NCBI GenBank assembly: GCA_037367405.1
Contig: JAZKJV010002623.1
Coordinates: forward strand, 124,001 to 188,000
Reading direction: 5' to 3'
DNA: 64,000 nt
From: Ottelia alismoides
Taxonomy: Eukaryota; Streptophyta; Magnoliopsida; Alismatales; Hydrocharitaceae
Numbering within the stretch: position 1 is the first letter of the stretch; each line of letters starts with the position of its first letter. The translations under genes were made by a program, and so were the position numbers. Of the stretch, positions 24,459-35,359 are shown one piece after another. Below the pieces are notes generated by a model. That model was not told the DNA's origin and did no database searches. It was given only the letters and a program-made list of their open reading frames with translations.

Positions 24459-26439
24459 AGAATCGTCCTAAGATACATGACCTGAACGAAAAGCAACAGG
24501 AGAAGAACTGGAAATTGTGGCCTCAGCACCACCCTCGGCATCTGGAATAGCAGCATCAGTACCACGCTCTGGCTCATCAACAATGGTGGCATCAATACTA
24601 CCTCCTCTATCTGGTGAAGCGACCGCCTCAGTACCATCGGCTGGATCAATGTTGTTGGTGGCGTCAGGACCACCTCATCATCTCTAGTGGCATCAACACC
24701 GCTCTCCTCCTTGTCTGGCGCTCTTGAGGCTGCATGGGGTCGTCGCTCAGACGAGGCACCACCTGCTGGCATCCTACCACTCCTAAGTGTAAAAAAAATC
24801 AGCATCAAACATGTACGCAGTAACATCACCAAGTGAAGTACTAGGAGTGGTAATCTCAGTGAACTCTACCTGCTCAGGCTTCCTCTTCAGGTTGTTTGGA
24901 TTCGGCTCGATCTGGGCAGGAATGACGGCCTTCCCTCTCACAATCTCCCTCATCTCCGGTCAAAACTCGTCCATCTCCCGTCAGAAGGTGGCCTGCTGCT
25001 CGGATATGAGACATGCTAAGTCATCCAAGGTGGGGTTCTCATAGGTGGGTCCATGAGAACCTGATGGGTGGCCTCTTTGAAACTGAGGCTGCTGCTGTGG
25101 AGGAGGGTGAGAGGGGTATTGCGAGTGATACTGTTGCGGAGGCTGCTGCTGTCTCCAAGACTGTCCCTGCTGATAGGGATGAGAACCATGCTGCTAGTGT
25201 AGTGGGAACTGGGGCTGTTGGTGCTGCTGCTGTTGACGAAGTAGAAGGACCAGCATCGACCCGTGCCATCCTATGATATGACATGGCCTGTGGCTGGGGT
25301 CTCCCCTGAATGTAGAGGCGGGCTGGGACATCATCGTGTAGTTCTCGGCCATCTCCTCATAGATGGCCCAGACCTGATCCTCATCCTTGGAGAAATATGA
25401 GCCCCCACAGGATGCATTTACTAACCCCTACAGCTCCGGTGTAAGCCCGCAAAAAAAGCTCTGAACAAGGTTGGGCTTGGATATGTCGTTGTGGGGGCAC
25501 CGGTCTGTGAGCTCTCGGAACCTCTCCCATGCCTCGTGGAATTGCTCATTGGGGAGCATGGAGAAGTTGCTGATCAAGGCCCTAGATGCATTCGTCCGAC
25601 CGAGTGGATATTACTTGTTCAAGTACTCGGTTCGAGCTACTCCCAGGTGGTAACATATCTCCCTAGATGCTTCATCCAGTTGGCTGCTCTGTCTACGAGG
25701 GAGAACGGAAAAGCAATCATCCGGATAGTGTCCTCGTCCACATGTCAATCGTTGACAGTGCTGCAGATCATCTCAAACTCCTAGAGATGGAGGTGTGGCT
25801 TCTCAGTCGCGAGCCCATGGAAACAGGGAAGAAGCTGAATTGTCTGAGGGGGGAACTTGAAGTCCCCCACAATCGCTGGTAGTACGATCCATCTGTGTGT
25901 AAGCGTCGATCTAGGGTTGTGCAACTCCCGCATCGGTCGTGCTGGTGCTGGCTGGACTGGCTCCTCAGGCCGGTCTCTGTCTGGAATGTCTCGCTCTCCG
26001 TCGGCTCTTGACCGATCTCTGTCTGCTCTCAGTCTCTCCATCTCTCCGCGCATCTCAACCATGAAAGCTCCCTGATCTTGAATTTGTCTCTGCATCGTCT
26101 CAAGGGAGGCTAACAGGGTGTTGTTGATCGCACCCTAGTCCAACACATATGTCTTCTCTGGTTTGGGGCCATCAGTGCACTCCTCACTGCTGGTCATAGT
26201 CTCTGCAAAGGCAAAAGACCCAAGCTCAGGTACCGATAAATCAACTGCCTGCTGCTCTTTCTAATCGATCACTGGTATCTCAGAACTGGTAGTAAAAGGT
26301 GATCAAGGGGGAACATGGCAGAATCGAATTCGAGTTCGGAGAGCGGGTCTCGGCTCTCTTGAACCAACCTAGATGTGCGGGCTGGAGTGCTATGAAGCGG
26401 TGCGGCCAAGGGCTGCCTAAGAGACCTCCTGCCCATCAT
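24459..26439 (-). pseudogene. gag: I gag (capsid-like protein) with Q-rich tail
   Basis: Gag forms the particle that packages element RNA. The start is chosen at ATGATGGG (26439), which is conserved in C. The core frame at 25781-26095 has a charged segment (RLRADRDRSRADGERD), RPMRELHNPRSTL, and FHGLATEKPHLHL, then TAG, then EFEMICSTVND. IAFPFSLVDRAANWMKHLG follows: the Athila capsid pattern. The downstream part is shifted by a 1-base loss after TTWE. The tail around 25080-25240 is Q-rich (runs of CAG) with little charge, then PTYENPTLDDLA. A stop after LRYQ (26269) and several TAGs make it a pseudogene. No zinc knuckle is seen. Confidence 0.8.
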
Positions 26440-27140
26440 CTTGATCTGGCGAGTGAATGCCGATGAGATCTGGAAACACACAAGATGAGAAAGCAAAACC
26501 CCGATTCATCTACCCAACGCTGAGCTGAAGATCGTAAAGGTTCGGTCAATTATCTTGTCAATTTTTATTAGGTGATCAATCAATCTTTCAGAGCGATTAA
26601 GCGAGCTGATAGGAATCCAATACTCCCAACAGACTATCCCGTATAAAAGGCCGGTAATCTGCTCGAAAATTGGATGTGGCTCTAGCCTAGTATGCAGGTC
26701 ACTCTCTCGCTCATCCAAACCAAACAGTGAGGGGGTTACTCTCCCCAAGACAGATTTTTAGGTGAAGTGTCTTTTAGGGTCAAATGTGTTTAGCAGACCC
26801 AATTTTATAGTTTTTATTTTTTAGGTATTTTTCAGATCAAACAACGCCTAACGAATTTTTCGGTTCTCCTGATTATTTAAGTCTGAAAACTGGGGGAGAA
26901 GGTGAAAAAGCCTATGCGCGATCAAACACAATGATGCATGCAGAGTAAGAAATGCGTACTTGACTCCGACTCTCTACATGTAGAGTGATCCGCGCATAAA
27001 AGTAAAGACTTAAATAAAACTACCGATATGATGCACGAGGGAAATGACCTTAGACGAAGCAATTCTACACGAGAATCACAATAGTCGGGTAATCAAACTA
27101 AAGTTCTGAGTTCGATCTTGGGAACCACTCGGTGTCCGCC

Positions 27141-27163
27141 ACAACGGATCCTGCACGCGTTGT
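27141..27163 (-). promoter_or_regulatory. Leader hairpin 2 (I copy)
   Basis: The arms ACAACG and CGTTGT are perfect, with an 11-nt loop. C keeps pairing with a C-G to T-A change. Confidence 0.45.
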
Positions 27164-27399
27164 ATGTGGTTCCTCATGACACGTGGACTCGAGCTTAATT
27201 AAGCCGATTTTTTCTTTGTGATTTAATTAATTAGGTCTAATTAGCGAACTATAGGTACAGGAAGATGATTAGGGTTGGGACCTAATTAATTACATCACAA
27301 TCAAATAAAATCCAAAGGCTAAGGCTAAATCCTCGAAAATCAGATACACAGTAAATAGATGATAAAAACAAAAACCAGCGAAAACTGCGGTGAGGTCCT

Positions 27400-27419
27400 C
27401 CGAGCACACCAGTGCTCGG
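27400..27419 (-). promoter_or_regulatory. Leader hairpin 1 (I copy)
   Basis: On the element strand the arms are CCGAGCAC and GTGCTCGG with a TGGT loop: a perfect 8-bp stem with a 4-nt loop. C has CCAAGTGC and GCACTTGG at the same place, so the pairing is kept while bases differ. Confidence 0.6.
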
Positions 27420-27784
27420 CGAAACAGACCCCGATAAACACAAAAAGTCTCTAAGTGTCTGAGTCTGTCATGTATTATTACCATAATAAGTCTGTAGAAA
27501 ATAAAACTAATCTACGGCTATTCTACGCTCCCAATCTCATGTTCTCCTCTCTCACGCTCTCCTGCGGCTCTATGCAGAAAGGAATCGCCTCTAACTCCCG
27601 CGGTTGCGTCGGCTTCCCGAAGAAAGCCGCCTCGGTCCTCAAGCATTCACAAGAAAAACAAACAGAGATGTGTCAGTCAATAGATTATTATAAAAATGTG
27701 TAAAAATGGAATACGGAATTATTGCTAGAAAATGCAAGTAAATACAAAAAGCTGAAAAATGAAAATCGACTACTAAGTTGTGCT

Positions 27785-27801
27785 CCCCGACAACGGCGCC
27801 A
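27785..27801 (-). other. I primer-binding site for tRNA-Asp(GUC)
   Basis: On the element strand TGGCGCCGTTGTCGGGG lies three bases after the LTR end. It matches the 3' end of plant tRNA-Asp (CCCCGGCAACGGCGCCA, complement) at 16 of 17 positions as I recall that tRNA. This primer is used by Athila-type elements. Confidence 0.85.
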
Positions 27802-27804
27802 TTC

Positions 27805-30800
27805 TGATGACCCGAAGAACCGAGCGACTAAGGTAAAGAGGTATCAATGGTCATTGTGACCTCAACCACTCGCATCAGGCTCAATCAAGAAAATCAAGAC
27901 CACCAAATATAAATCAAGGAAATCAAATAAATAGCGGTCTTGCTATTTTATTTTACCTGGTATATCTACCAGGGTCGAACTCAAAGAGCACGGACTGGAC
28001 AAGTCCTACAAAGTAGTCGAAAATCAAAAATAAAACAAATAAAGTATTTTTGGTGGATTTTTAAGTTTTTAAATTTTTGTAGAATTTTTAATTATTAAGA
28101 AAATGAATAAAGGGAATCAAAAAGGCACAAACCAACAATTATTCAACACACCAAACTAAGTAAGAAAAGTAAAATAATTTTTTTGGGATATGCAAATATT
28201 CAGATGTTTTTGGTATTTTTCTCAGATTTTTGTGATTTTTAGTTGATTTTATAAAAATGAAATAAAGTCAAAACTGCAAGCTACTGTGCAGCCAGAATCT
28301 AAAGGCTATTTAAAAATAAAAAAATAGCCTATAAAAGTCTAGCAATAATTTTATGAAAAACTACAAATAAAAACCTAATTAAAGGAAAAGAAATTGCATT
28401 TTTTTTCGATTTTTTATGAATTTTTAATGATTTTTATGAGTTTTTTAGTGTTTTCAATTTTAAGTTTTATAAGTCCAAATACAATGAAATTCGAACAGAA
28501 GCAAGAACACACAAAAACATGCTCACAGTAATTGTTTTGGATTTTTTAGAGATTTTTAATATTGTTAGTTGATTTTTCAATTTAGAAAATAACAAAGGAA
28601 GGGGTTTTTGAATTTTTAAAAATATAAAATGAAAACAAAAATGTTCCAAAAATTCATTGAAATTTTTCACTGTGGTAGGGGCCACAGGTCCAAATTGTAG
28701 GAGATTTGGAGCTAAATTGCTATTTTATTCAACCATTCAAACATGCACAGCATACAATGACCATTCTACAAGAAAAATTAATTTGTAGGACTAAATATTA
28801 ACAAGCTTTAAAAGTCCAAGGGATCTACTGTAAATTTCACAAGATATTCAGCACATGTCGAAACTCAGCATTTACAGGGGCATAAGTGCAAATATGAAAA
28901 CAATAATATCAGATCAGAACATCCATAAAGTTCCAGGTCATACATGCAAATGCACCAAAAATACACGTGACGAAACACGTGCCACCATAAAGGAAGGACT
29001 AGAATGCAAATAGTGAAAACAGTAAGGGCCAAAGTGCAAAACAACCACAATGTGTAAATTTATTTTCTAGACTAAACAAGAACACGAAGAAACTCTAGGG
29101 GGTATGGTGCAAATTACCCAACCAAAGCGTGCGGGTCACGTGGGTGACAGGTGTCGGGCTGTCAGTGGCTGCGAACGTGCAGGGGAGATGCTGACGTCTG
29201 GCACATCCAATGGCTCTGACGAGATGGCGGATGTGGGCGTACGTGGCCGTTAGATCGGGTATCTAACGGCCTGTCAAAAGCATGCAACGGACGATCTAGA
29301 TGAAATCTGGACAGCAGGCGAGATACGACGGTGAAGAAGATGCCTGGACGAACTCCTCCCTATCGAAGTTTACTGGTGCTCCGAGCATCCGATGGATGAT
29401 CAGGAGGGGTTCGCTTTGCAACACCTCTCCGCATCCGGTGGCGGTGGCATATGGAGCTGCTGACGGTCAGATCTCCGGGAAGAGTGGTACGACCTGGGGC
29501 GACTCTGGCGAAGGGGGTCAGATGCGAACTGGGGGGCAATCTTGCTCTTATGGACCTGCAGAGGAAATCTAATGCTCGGAGGAGTGCTCCAGCGTAGGTT
29601 ATTAGATAAGCAACTAAGTGAAGCGGTGGGGAACGACGAGGGATGGTTCCAACGAAGGCGGCAGAAGGAACCTAGCTCGATCTTGGCTCGGATAGCCAAG
29701 ATCGAGATGATTAGTCAATGGAAGGAGGGCGACGATGGGATGGCACGTTGATCTAAACGGATGAAAGTGGTCGATGGAGCTCCGGCCACTAGGGCGGAGC
29801 CAGCGGAGGAACGGTGAAGAAATCGAAGATAGGTAGAACTAGGATCGATGAAAGTGTTACCTGATGATCGAAAGTCAATCCTAAGCTCCAGAAGGGTGCA
29901 TCAAAGGGGGTCATCACCTCGATCGAGCTGCAGCGGGTTGGGAGCCTCGTACATGGCAGCGCTCCAGCCACGTTCATCGAGCAACGGCTATAGGCATCTA
30001 ATCCGGCCACCAAAGAGGGGTTCCAGTCGCTGTCACCGAGGGGAGTCTCTCTGGGGTAGATTTAGGGCTTGCGACACGAGCTACTAAGCTGAGAATCGAA
30101 ATGGAGGTTTTATACGCAGCTCCAGGTGATAGGGAAAATCGGGTACGGGCACACAATCCGATGCTGAGCTGATCTCTCCTAGGGATCCGTAGGGATGTAT
30201 GATCCATGGAGAATAGGGGGTGGAGAAATTGGGACAAACAAGCCTTATATCAAATTGGGATAATTCTAAGAAAAGTGGGTGCGAGTCGGATTCGGGCACA
30301 AGTGGTCCGGGGGGGCAGTTGACCGAGTCAACAGCCCCCTGTGGACCAATAATTCCAAGGTCAAAATTATTTAGAAATTAATTTAAAAATCGAAAATGAT
30401 TTTCTTTAAAATATTTTCAACATGAAAAATGTTTATTTATTTTTAAACTATTTTTTGTGATTTTACTTTATTTTTTTGAAAAATAAATTAAGGTATATAC
30501 ATTATATTATATTATGTGCATATATAAAATATTTATTTATTTTTATTTTAATTTTTATTTTGTTTATTTTTGTACAAATACTCTTATTTTGTATTTTATT
30601 TATTTACAACATAAAATTTAGAGTATAAAATAAATTTTATTTTATTTTTATGGTTTATTTACAAGGGTGAAATAAATAGTGATAAATACATATATACATG
30701 GTATATGTACAATGGAGAGAGAGAGAGAGAGAGAAAAATGATTTTTATTTTGGATTTTTGTTTTATTTTTTAGAAATATATACAGGATAATAGAAACACA

Positions 30801-31136
30801 TTTTTATGTTTATTTTTGGGAAAATAAATTATGTATATATATAGGGGATATGTACAAGGATGAGTGGCCATATCTCTCTCTACTTATTTTATTTGGCAAT
30901 CAGGCTCATATTGGGCCCTCTCTTGGGTTCAGGTCACTCAATATTTATTCTAAATATTTCCCTCTTTTTATTTATTTATTTATTCTTTTATTTTTTCATA
31001 AATACATGCTGATTATTCATATTTATACAAAGCATGCATTTTGGTAACTTATTGTATTTACAATTATATACATGGTATTTTGCCAAGATATCTAGCTAAA
31101 ATAAAAGAATAAAGAGTGATGAATGGTGATTCATCA
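27805..31136 (-). repeat. I 5' LTR
   Basis: This 3332-bp LTR runs on the plus strand from TGATGACCCG to GATTCATCA. It aligns with 14772-18132. About 29090-30350 is GC-rich and 30350-31110 AT-rich, the same arrangement as in the other LTR. The open frames inside, such as 29300-29572, are accidental. Promoter activity is expected somewhere in this LTR, but I cannot place a convincing start site. Confidence 0.9.
31117..31136. repeat. Palindrome at LTR terminus (I, 5' LTR)
   Basis: The arms TGATGAAT and ATTCATCA flank GGTG. Same structure as 18113-18132. Confidence 0.75.
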
Positions 31137-31141
31137 ATCCC
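31137..31141. repeat. Target duplication of I, right copy
   Basis: ATCCC, paired with ATCCT at 14767-14771. Confidence 0.7.
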
Positions 31142-32049
31142 TTGGGCTCAGACACTGATTTTGATTCCCATGACTTAGATGATTATTTATAATGTCTGAT
31201 GCCGCAGAGCCCACATCTAGGATGGAGGTCAAGCCAGTACAGTTGATGGACTCACCAGAAGAGATGTCTTCATCAGATTTACAGATTGAGCGAGAGTTCT
31301 CCCATGCAGATTTGGTAGCAAGAGTACAGTTGATGGACTCACCAGAAGAGATGTCTTCATCACGTGAGTTCCAACGGAGGCTAAATCCTAACCTTCAAGA
31401 TGTAGTCATGAAAGAAATATCTAAGTGGTGGAGCATTGATTTTATCCACCCCATCTACGACTCCAAATGGGTTAGTCCTTTACATGTGGTACCCAAGAAG
31501 ACGGGTATCACCACAATTGTGAATGAGCCTAGAGAGGAGATAGCTACCCAATTACCCACTTCTTGGAGGGTCTATGTGGACTACAAACGATTGAATCTAG
31601 CCACTAAGAAGGATCATTTCCCGCTGCCATTTATTGATAAGATCATCGAGAGGCTAGTTAGTAAGAGTCAATACTCCTTTCTTGATGGGTACTCGGGGTA
31701 TAGTTAGGTGGCCATAGCGTCCGAAGACCAGGAGCAAATGACGTTCACCTGTCCATTTGGAGCGTATGCCTTTAGACGGATGCCCTTTAGTTTATGTAAT
31801 GCCTCGACAACATTCCAAATGTGCATGCTTTCCATCTTCTCAGACATGTTGGGCGAATTTTTACAGGTCTTCATGGATGACTTTTCGGTCTACGGTGATG
31901 GGTTTGATGCTTGTCTTGCTTGCCTAGACCGAGTACTTCAGCTTTGTATCAAGGTCAACCTTGTTTTATCTTGGGAGAAGAGTCATTTCTTGATTACTCA
32001 AGGTACGATCCTTGGGTCACATCATATCCAACAGGGGCATGGAGGTTGA
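31142..32049 (+). pseudogene. A reverse transcriptase, catalytic residues kept
   Basis: This continues A's pol after the I insertion. From about 31362 the frame reads the RT domain: SKWVSPLHVVPKK, VDYKRLNLATKKDHFPLPF, FLDGYSGYS, then TAG (31705-31707; I has CAG for Gln), then VAIASEDQ, FGAYAFRRMPFSLCNASTTF and VFMDDFSVYG. The two catalytic Asp codons are at 31876-31881. SWEKSHFLITQGTILG follows, then a frameshift. The N-terminal RT part is missing: relative to I, about 250-300 bp are deleted and replaced by a 40-bp copy of nearby sequence (31236-31275 repeated at 31323-31362). Confidence 0.85.
31236..31362. repeat. 40-bp templated duplication at a deletion junction
   Basis: 31236-31275 is identical to 31323-31362. 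The second copy replaces the linker and RT N-terminal sequence present in I, so it looks like filler DNA added during repair of a break. Confidence 0.8.
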
Positions 32050-32660
32050 TTTGACAAAGGTGGATATTAAATCCACCGTCCAATTTATGACAATTGCGGT
32101 CTTTTTTAGGGCATGTTGATTTCTACCGATGGTTCATACATGACTTCAGCAGAATTGCCCGACCGTTTACTGATCTACTGACAAAATACACCGAGTTCCT
32201 TGTAGATGATAAGTGTCTTTCATCGTTTGAGACTCTCAGGGGATTAGTTTGCAGGCTCCCGTCGTTCAGCCACCCGATTGGTCTCTCCCATTCGAGATCA
32301 TGATGGACACTTCTGATTTTACAATAGGGGCAGTGCTGGGATAGAGGAGGGATGGATTACCATTTGCCATTCATTATGCTAGCCAAACTTTAGATGTTGC
32401 TCAACGGAATTATACTATGATTGAGGAAGAGATGCTAGCAGTAGTGTTCACTCTCGAAGTTCAGATCATACATTATTGGATAAAAAGTGACTACTTACAT
32501 AGACCATACCGCCATCTGATACCTCATGGTAAAGAAGTATGCCAAAGCCATATTGACCAGATGGATCCTTCTACTCCATGAGTTTGATATAGAGATTAAG
32601 GATAAACCTGTTGTTAAGAATGTGGTGGCAGATCACACCTCGTGATTAGAGCACCTTGAG
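32050..32660 (+). pseudogene. A RNase H, decayed
   Basis: RSFLGHVDFYRWFIHDFSRIA at the start is the RT-RNase H junction. Near 32290-32450 another frame gives MMDTSDFTIGAVLG, then TAG, then RRDGLPFAIHYASQTLD and IEEEMLAVVFTLE, the classical Gypsy RNase H core with its Asp and Glu. The TAG at 32342-32344 replaces the Gln codon CAG kept in I. The C-terminal end ([14 protein letters not shown]) is readable near 32580-32640 with stops. Confidence 0.75.
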
Positions 32661-33996
32661 GATTCTGATCAGACCACACCTATCACCGAGACATTCCCAG
32701 ACGAGACAATTCTTGCTATCACCTCACTTCCATGGTATGGTGACATTGTGAACTATCTTGTTTCCAATAAAGTTCCACAAAGTTGGAAGTGACAACGACA
32801 TGAGACCTTTCTCGTGAAGGCCAAGTCGTACCATTGGGAGTATCCCACCCTTTATCATGAAGGAGGGGATAATGTCTGGCTTCGGTGTATTCCTTAAGAG
32901 GAGCACCATAGCATCCTCACTTATTGCCACAAGATTGAGGTAGGAGGACTCCACTCTGGGAGACGAACAACACATACTGTTCTTAAATCCAGCCTTTGGC
33001 GACCTAACCTCTTTAAGGATTCAGACGAATTCGTAAAGAGGTGCACTAACTATCAGAGGATGGGAACTTGTGGATAGAGTGATATGATGCCGATGTAACA
33101 CATTCACTTCTGTGAGGTTTTTGATGCATGGGGCATCGATTTCATGGGTATATTCCCAAAGAGTTAGGGATTTGAATAAATTCTGCTTGCTGTTGATTAT
33201 GTTAGTCGTTGGGTTGAGGTCATCCATACTCGAGTCGTAGATGCAAAGACTTTTTGCAAATTTTTGAGGAAGAGTATCATTTTATGGTTCATGGTACCTA
33301 GAGTCTTGATTTCTGATGGGGGACTTATTTTATCAATGACAAGGTAAGGGCCCTTTCTAACAAGTTCAACATTGACCATAGAGTTGCTACACCATATCAC
33401 CCATAGACTAATGGTCTTGTCGAGGTATCAAATCGAATGTTTAGACTATTGAAGGTTGTCCGTCCAGAATGAAAGGATTGGTAATAGCTTTTGGACTCAG
33501 TCTTGTGAGCTTATTCCTTTAAGATACCTTTAGGCACGTCTCCCTTTCGACTCGTTTATGTAAGCCGTGTCACTTACCTATGGAGATTAAGAATAAGTCA
33601 CTTTGGGAAATCATTGAGATATTATTGGATCCCAAGATTGTAGGAGACCAGAGAAGAGCATAATTGGCAGCCCTAGAGGAATTGAGAGACAACCTTCTCG
33701 AGTAGCCTACAGTATGAGGATAAAGTGAAGATATGGCATGATTCTCACATCATCCATAAACAGTTTGAGCTAAACCATAGAGTATGGATATGTGATTGTA
33801 GGTTGAGATATTTCTAGGGAAATTACAAAGTAAATGGAAGGGATCTTACTTGGTCAAAAAGGTACATGATAATGGTAGCATTGATATATCTGAATTGTTT
33901 GTTGATTCCATCTTTCGAGTCAATGGTCAGCACCTGAACCCATATCTTGATCATGATCCATTGATCATCGACGTTGCCCCTATTCATTTTATGTGA
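32661..33996 (+). pseudogene. A integrase, decayed
   Basis: This is homologous to I's integrase. The zinc part ([18 protein letters not shown]) has lost one Cys (CTNYQ against CIECQ). The core keeps DAWGIDFMG and RVLISDGG; the region of the third catalytic residue reads HP-TAG-TNGL. TAGs at 33075-33077, 33165-33167 and 33404-33406 each replace CAG of I. The C-terminal GPY/F part near 33800-33960 is readable with a frameshift, ending DVAPIHFM and TGA at 33994-33996. It is not functional. Confidence 0.8.
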
Positions 33997-34129
33997 GATG
34001 TGATCTTTGATTCACATCACCTACATCTCATACCTGAGTTTCACTTCTACACTATAGTTGTATAGATCCATTGTGTTTATATCATTTGTTCTTTTTGTTT
34101 AACACCCCATCCACATCTTATGATTATGC

Positions 34130-34480
34130 TATACTTAGGGTGCACTTTACCCTAAGTATATGGTGGTGCTAAACTTGTGACTACTCATTTGACTCTATTA
34201 CCTATAGTTTTGAGTCCTATACTTAGGGAGACTTCACCATAAGTATAGGGGAGGTAATATATGTACATTCTATTTTTCGACTTTCCCCTTTTGTGCAGTC
34301 TTCTATACTTAGGATTACTTAATACTAAGTATAGGGGTATCACCAATTTTTATTCATTGTATTCACTCATTCGTCGTTGTAGTATAACATTCTTTTCACT
34401 TTCCCATACTCAGCACGAGTTATGTCTTCCTTCATATCCTGTAATCACTCTGAGGACATCGTTCGAGCTAAGTATAGGGG
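34130..34480 (+). repeat. Array of four inverted repeats with PPT-like arms (A copy)
   Basis: Hairpin 1 is 34130-34160 (perfect 11-bp arms TATACTTAGGG, 9-nt loop). Hairpin 2 is 34216-34249 (perfect 10-bp arms CCTATACTTA). Hairpin 3 is 34303-34334 (perfect 10-bp arms CTATACTTAG). Hairpin 4 is wide, 34403-34417 with 34464-34480. The right arms read AAGTATAGGGG, like the PPT at 36244-36262. Confidence 0.8.
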
Positions 34481-35236
34481 GTGTCATATATATTGTATAT
34501 ATACGTTAGCCGTATCTCGTACTTTGTAACATGGCTATTATTCATAAAACAGGAATAAAAATGCTTTGAAAACATTTTTCAAAAATCTTTGCAAAAACTA
34601 TTTTTTGTACAAATTTTGTAAAAATGTTTGTAAAAATATTTTGATTGCAAAATGTTTGTGAAATTATTTTCTATATAAAAATTAGGTACACTGTACAAAA
34701 TTTTTAAAAATTAGGTGAAAAAAAAGTTTGCAAAAACAGTTTGTAAAACTAGTTGTGAAAATAATTTTGCAGAAAATTATTTTGAAAACTATTTTGCAAA
34801 ATTATTTTTCCACAAAAGAAAATAAATGTGGAGTATAAAAAATACGTGTATATACATTAAAAATCATAATCTTCCCCTAAAATTCTTTGTACACAAGTAT
34901 CCTTAATGAATATGGTATAAGTATTATGTAAATAAAATCCATTTTCTACATAACCTGTAGCATAAACCCTTTTGTAAACATGTATATATCTTTGTAAAAA
35001 TCTTTCCTTATCTTCCAAAATACCTAAAAATTTGAAAATTCAAAATCCATAACAAATTTCATAGATTGAAAAATTCTCACCAAAAAGAGATTTTGTAAAT
35101 ACTTGCATCATAAATGATATTTAAAATAGTCTGGAAATAAATTGAAAAATAGAGCTTGGTTAAGACCTTAATCTACTTAACTTCATAGGAAGCTTATAGG
35201 ACTTGGGGTTAAGACTTTTTTCAGGTCCATAGCAAC

Positions 35237-35359
35237 TTAATTCTTCAAGTCCACTAGGCTATGTTCACATGTAGTCTTGATAAGCCTAAGTAGAACACTT
35301 AACAACACACGCATGACTCTCAAAGACAATAGCTTGACTTGGACACACACCTTACACAT
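35237..35359 (-). CDS. Short reading frame antisense to element A (candidate)
   Basis: Forty codons from ATG (MCKVCVQVK) to TAA after SLVDLKN. It has exactly the length, start and stop of the frame at 19056-19178 in I, despite A's heavy decay elsewhere. The product would be a small hydrophobic peptide. It may be coding, or the region may be conserved for another reason. Confidence 0.28.
   Translation of the reverse strand: MCKVCVQVKLLSLRVMRVLLSVLLRLIKTTCEHSLVDLKN

Larger units (their letters stand above)
26440..27784 (-). other. I untranslated leader
   Basis: This lies between PBS and gag, 1.3 kb. It aligns with the leaders of A and C. It includes hairpin 1 (27400-27419), hairpin 2 (27141-27163) and the conserved block at about 26915-27055. 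A short frame, 27455-27703 on the plus strand, is not supported by conservation. Confidence 0.7.
14772..31136 (-). mobile_element. Athila-like Gypsy element I, structurally complete
   Basis: This 16.4-kb element is read on the minus strand. Its parts in element order are 5' LTR (27805-31136), PBS for tRNA-Asp, leader, gag, protease, linker, RT, RNase H, integrase, a 2.1-kb tail, PPT (18133-18146) and 3' LTR (14772-18132). The target duplication is ATCCT on the left (14767-14771) and ATCCC on the right (31137-31141), with one mismatch. Removing the element rejoins A's pol region. The tRNA-Asp primer, the Gag pattern IAFPFSL and the protease LLDSGSSINLLP agree with the Athila lineage. No env-like sense frame is present in the tail. 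Confidence 0.9.
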
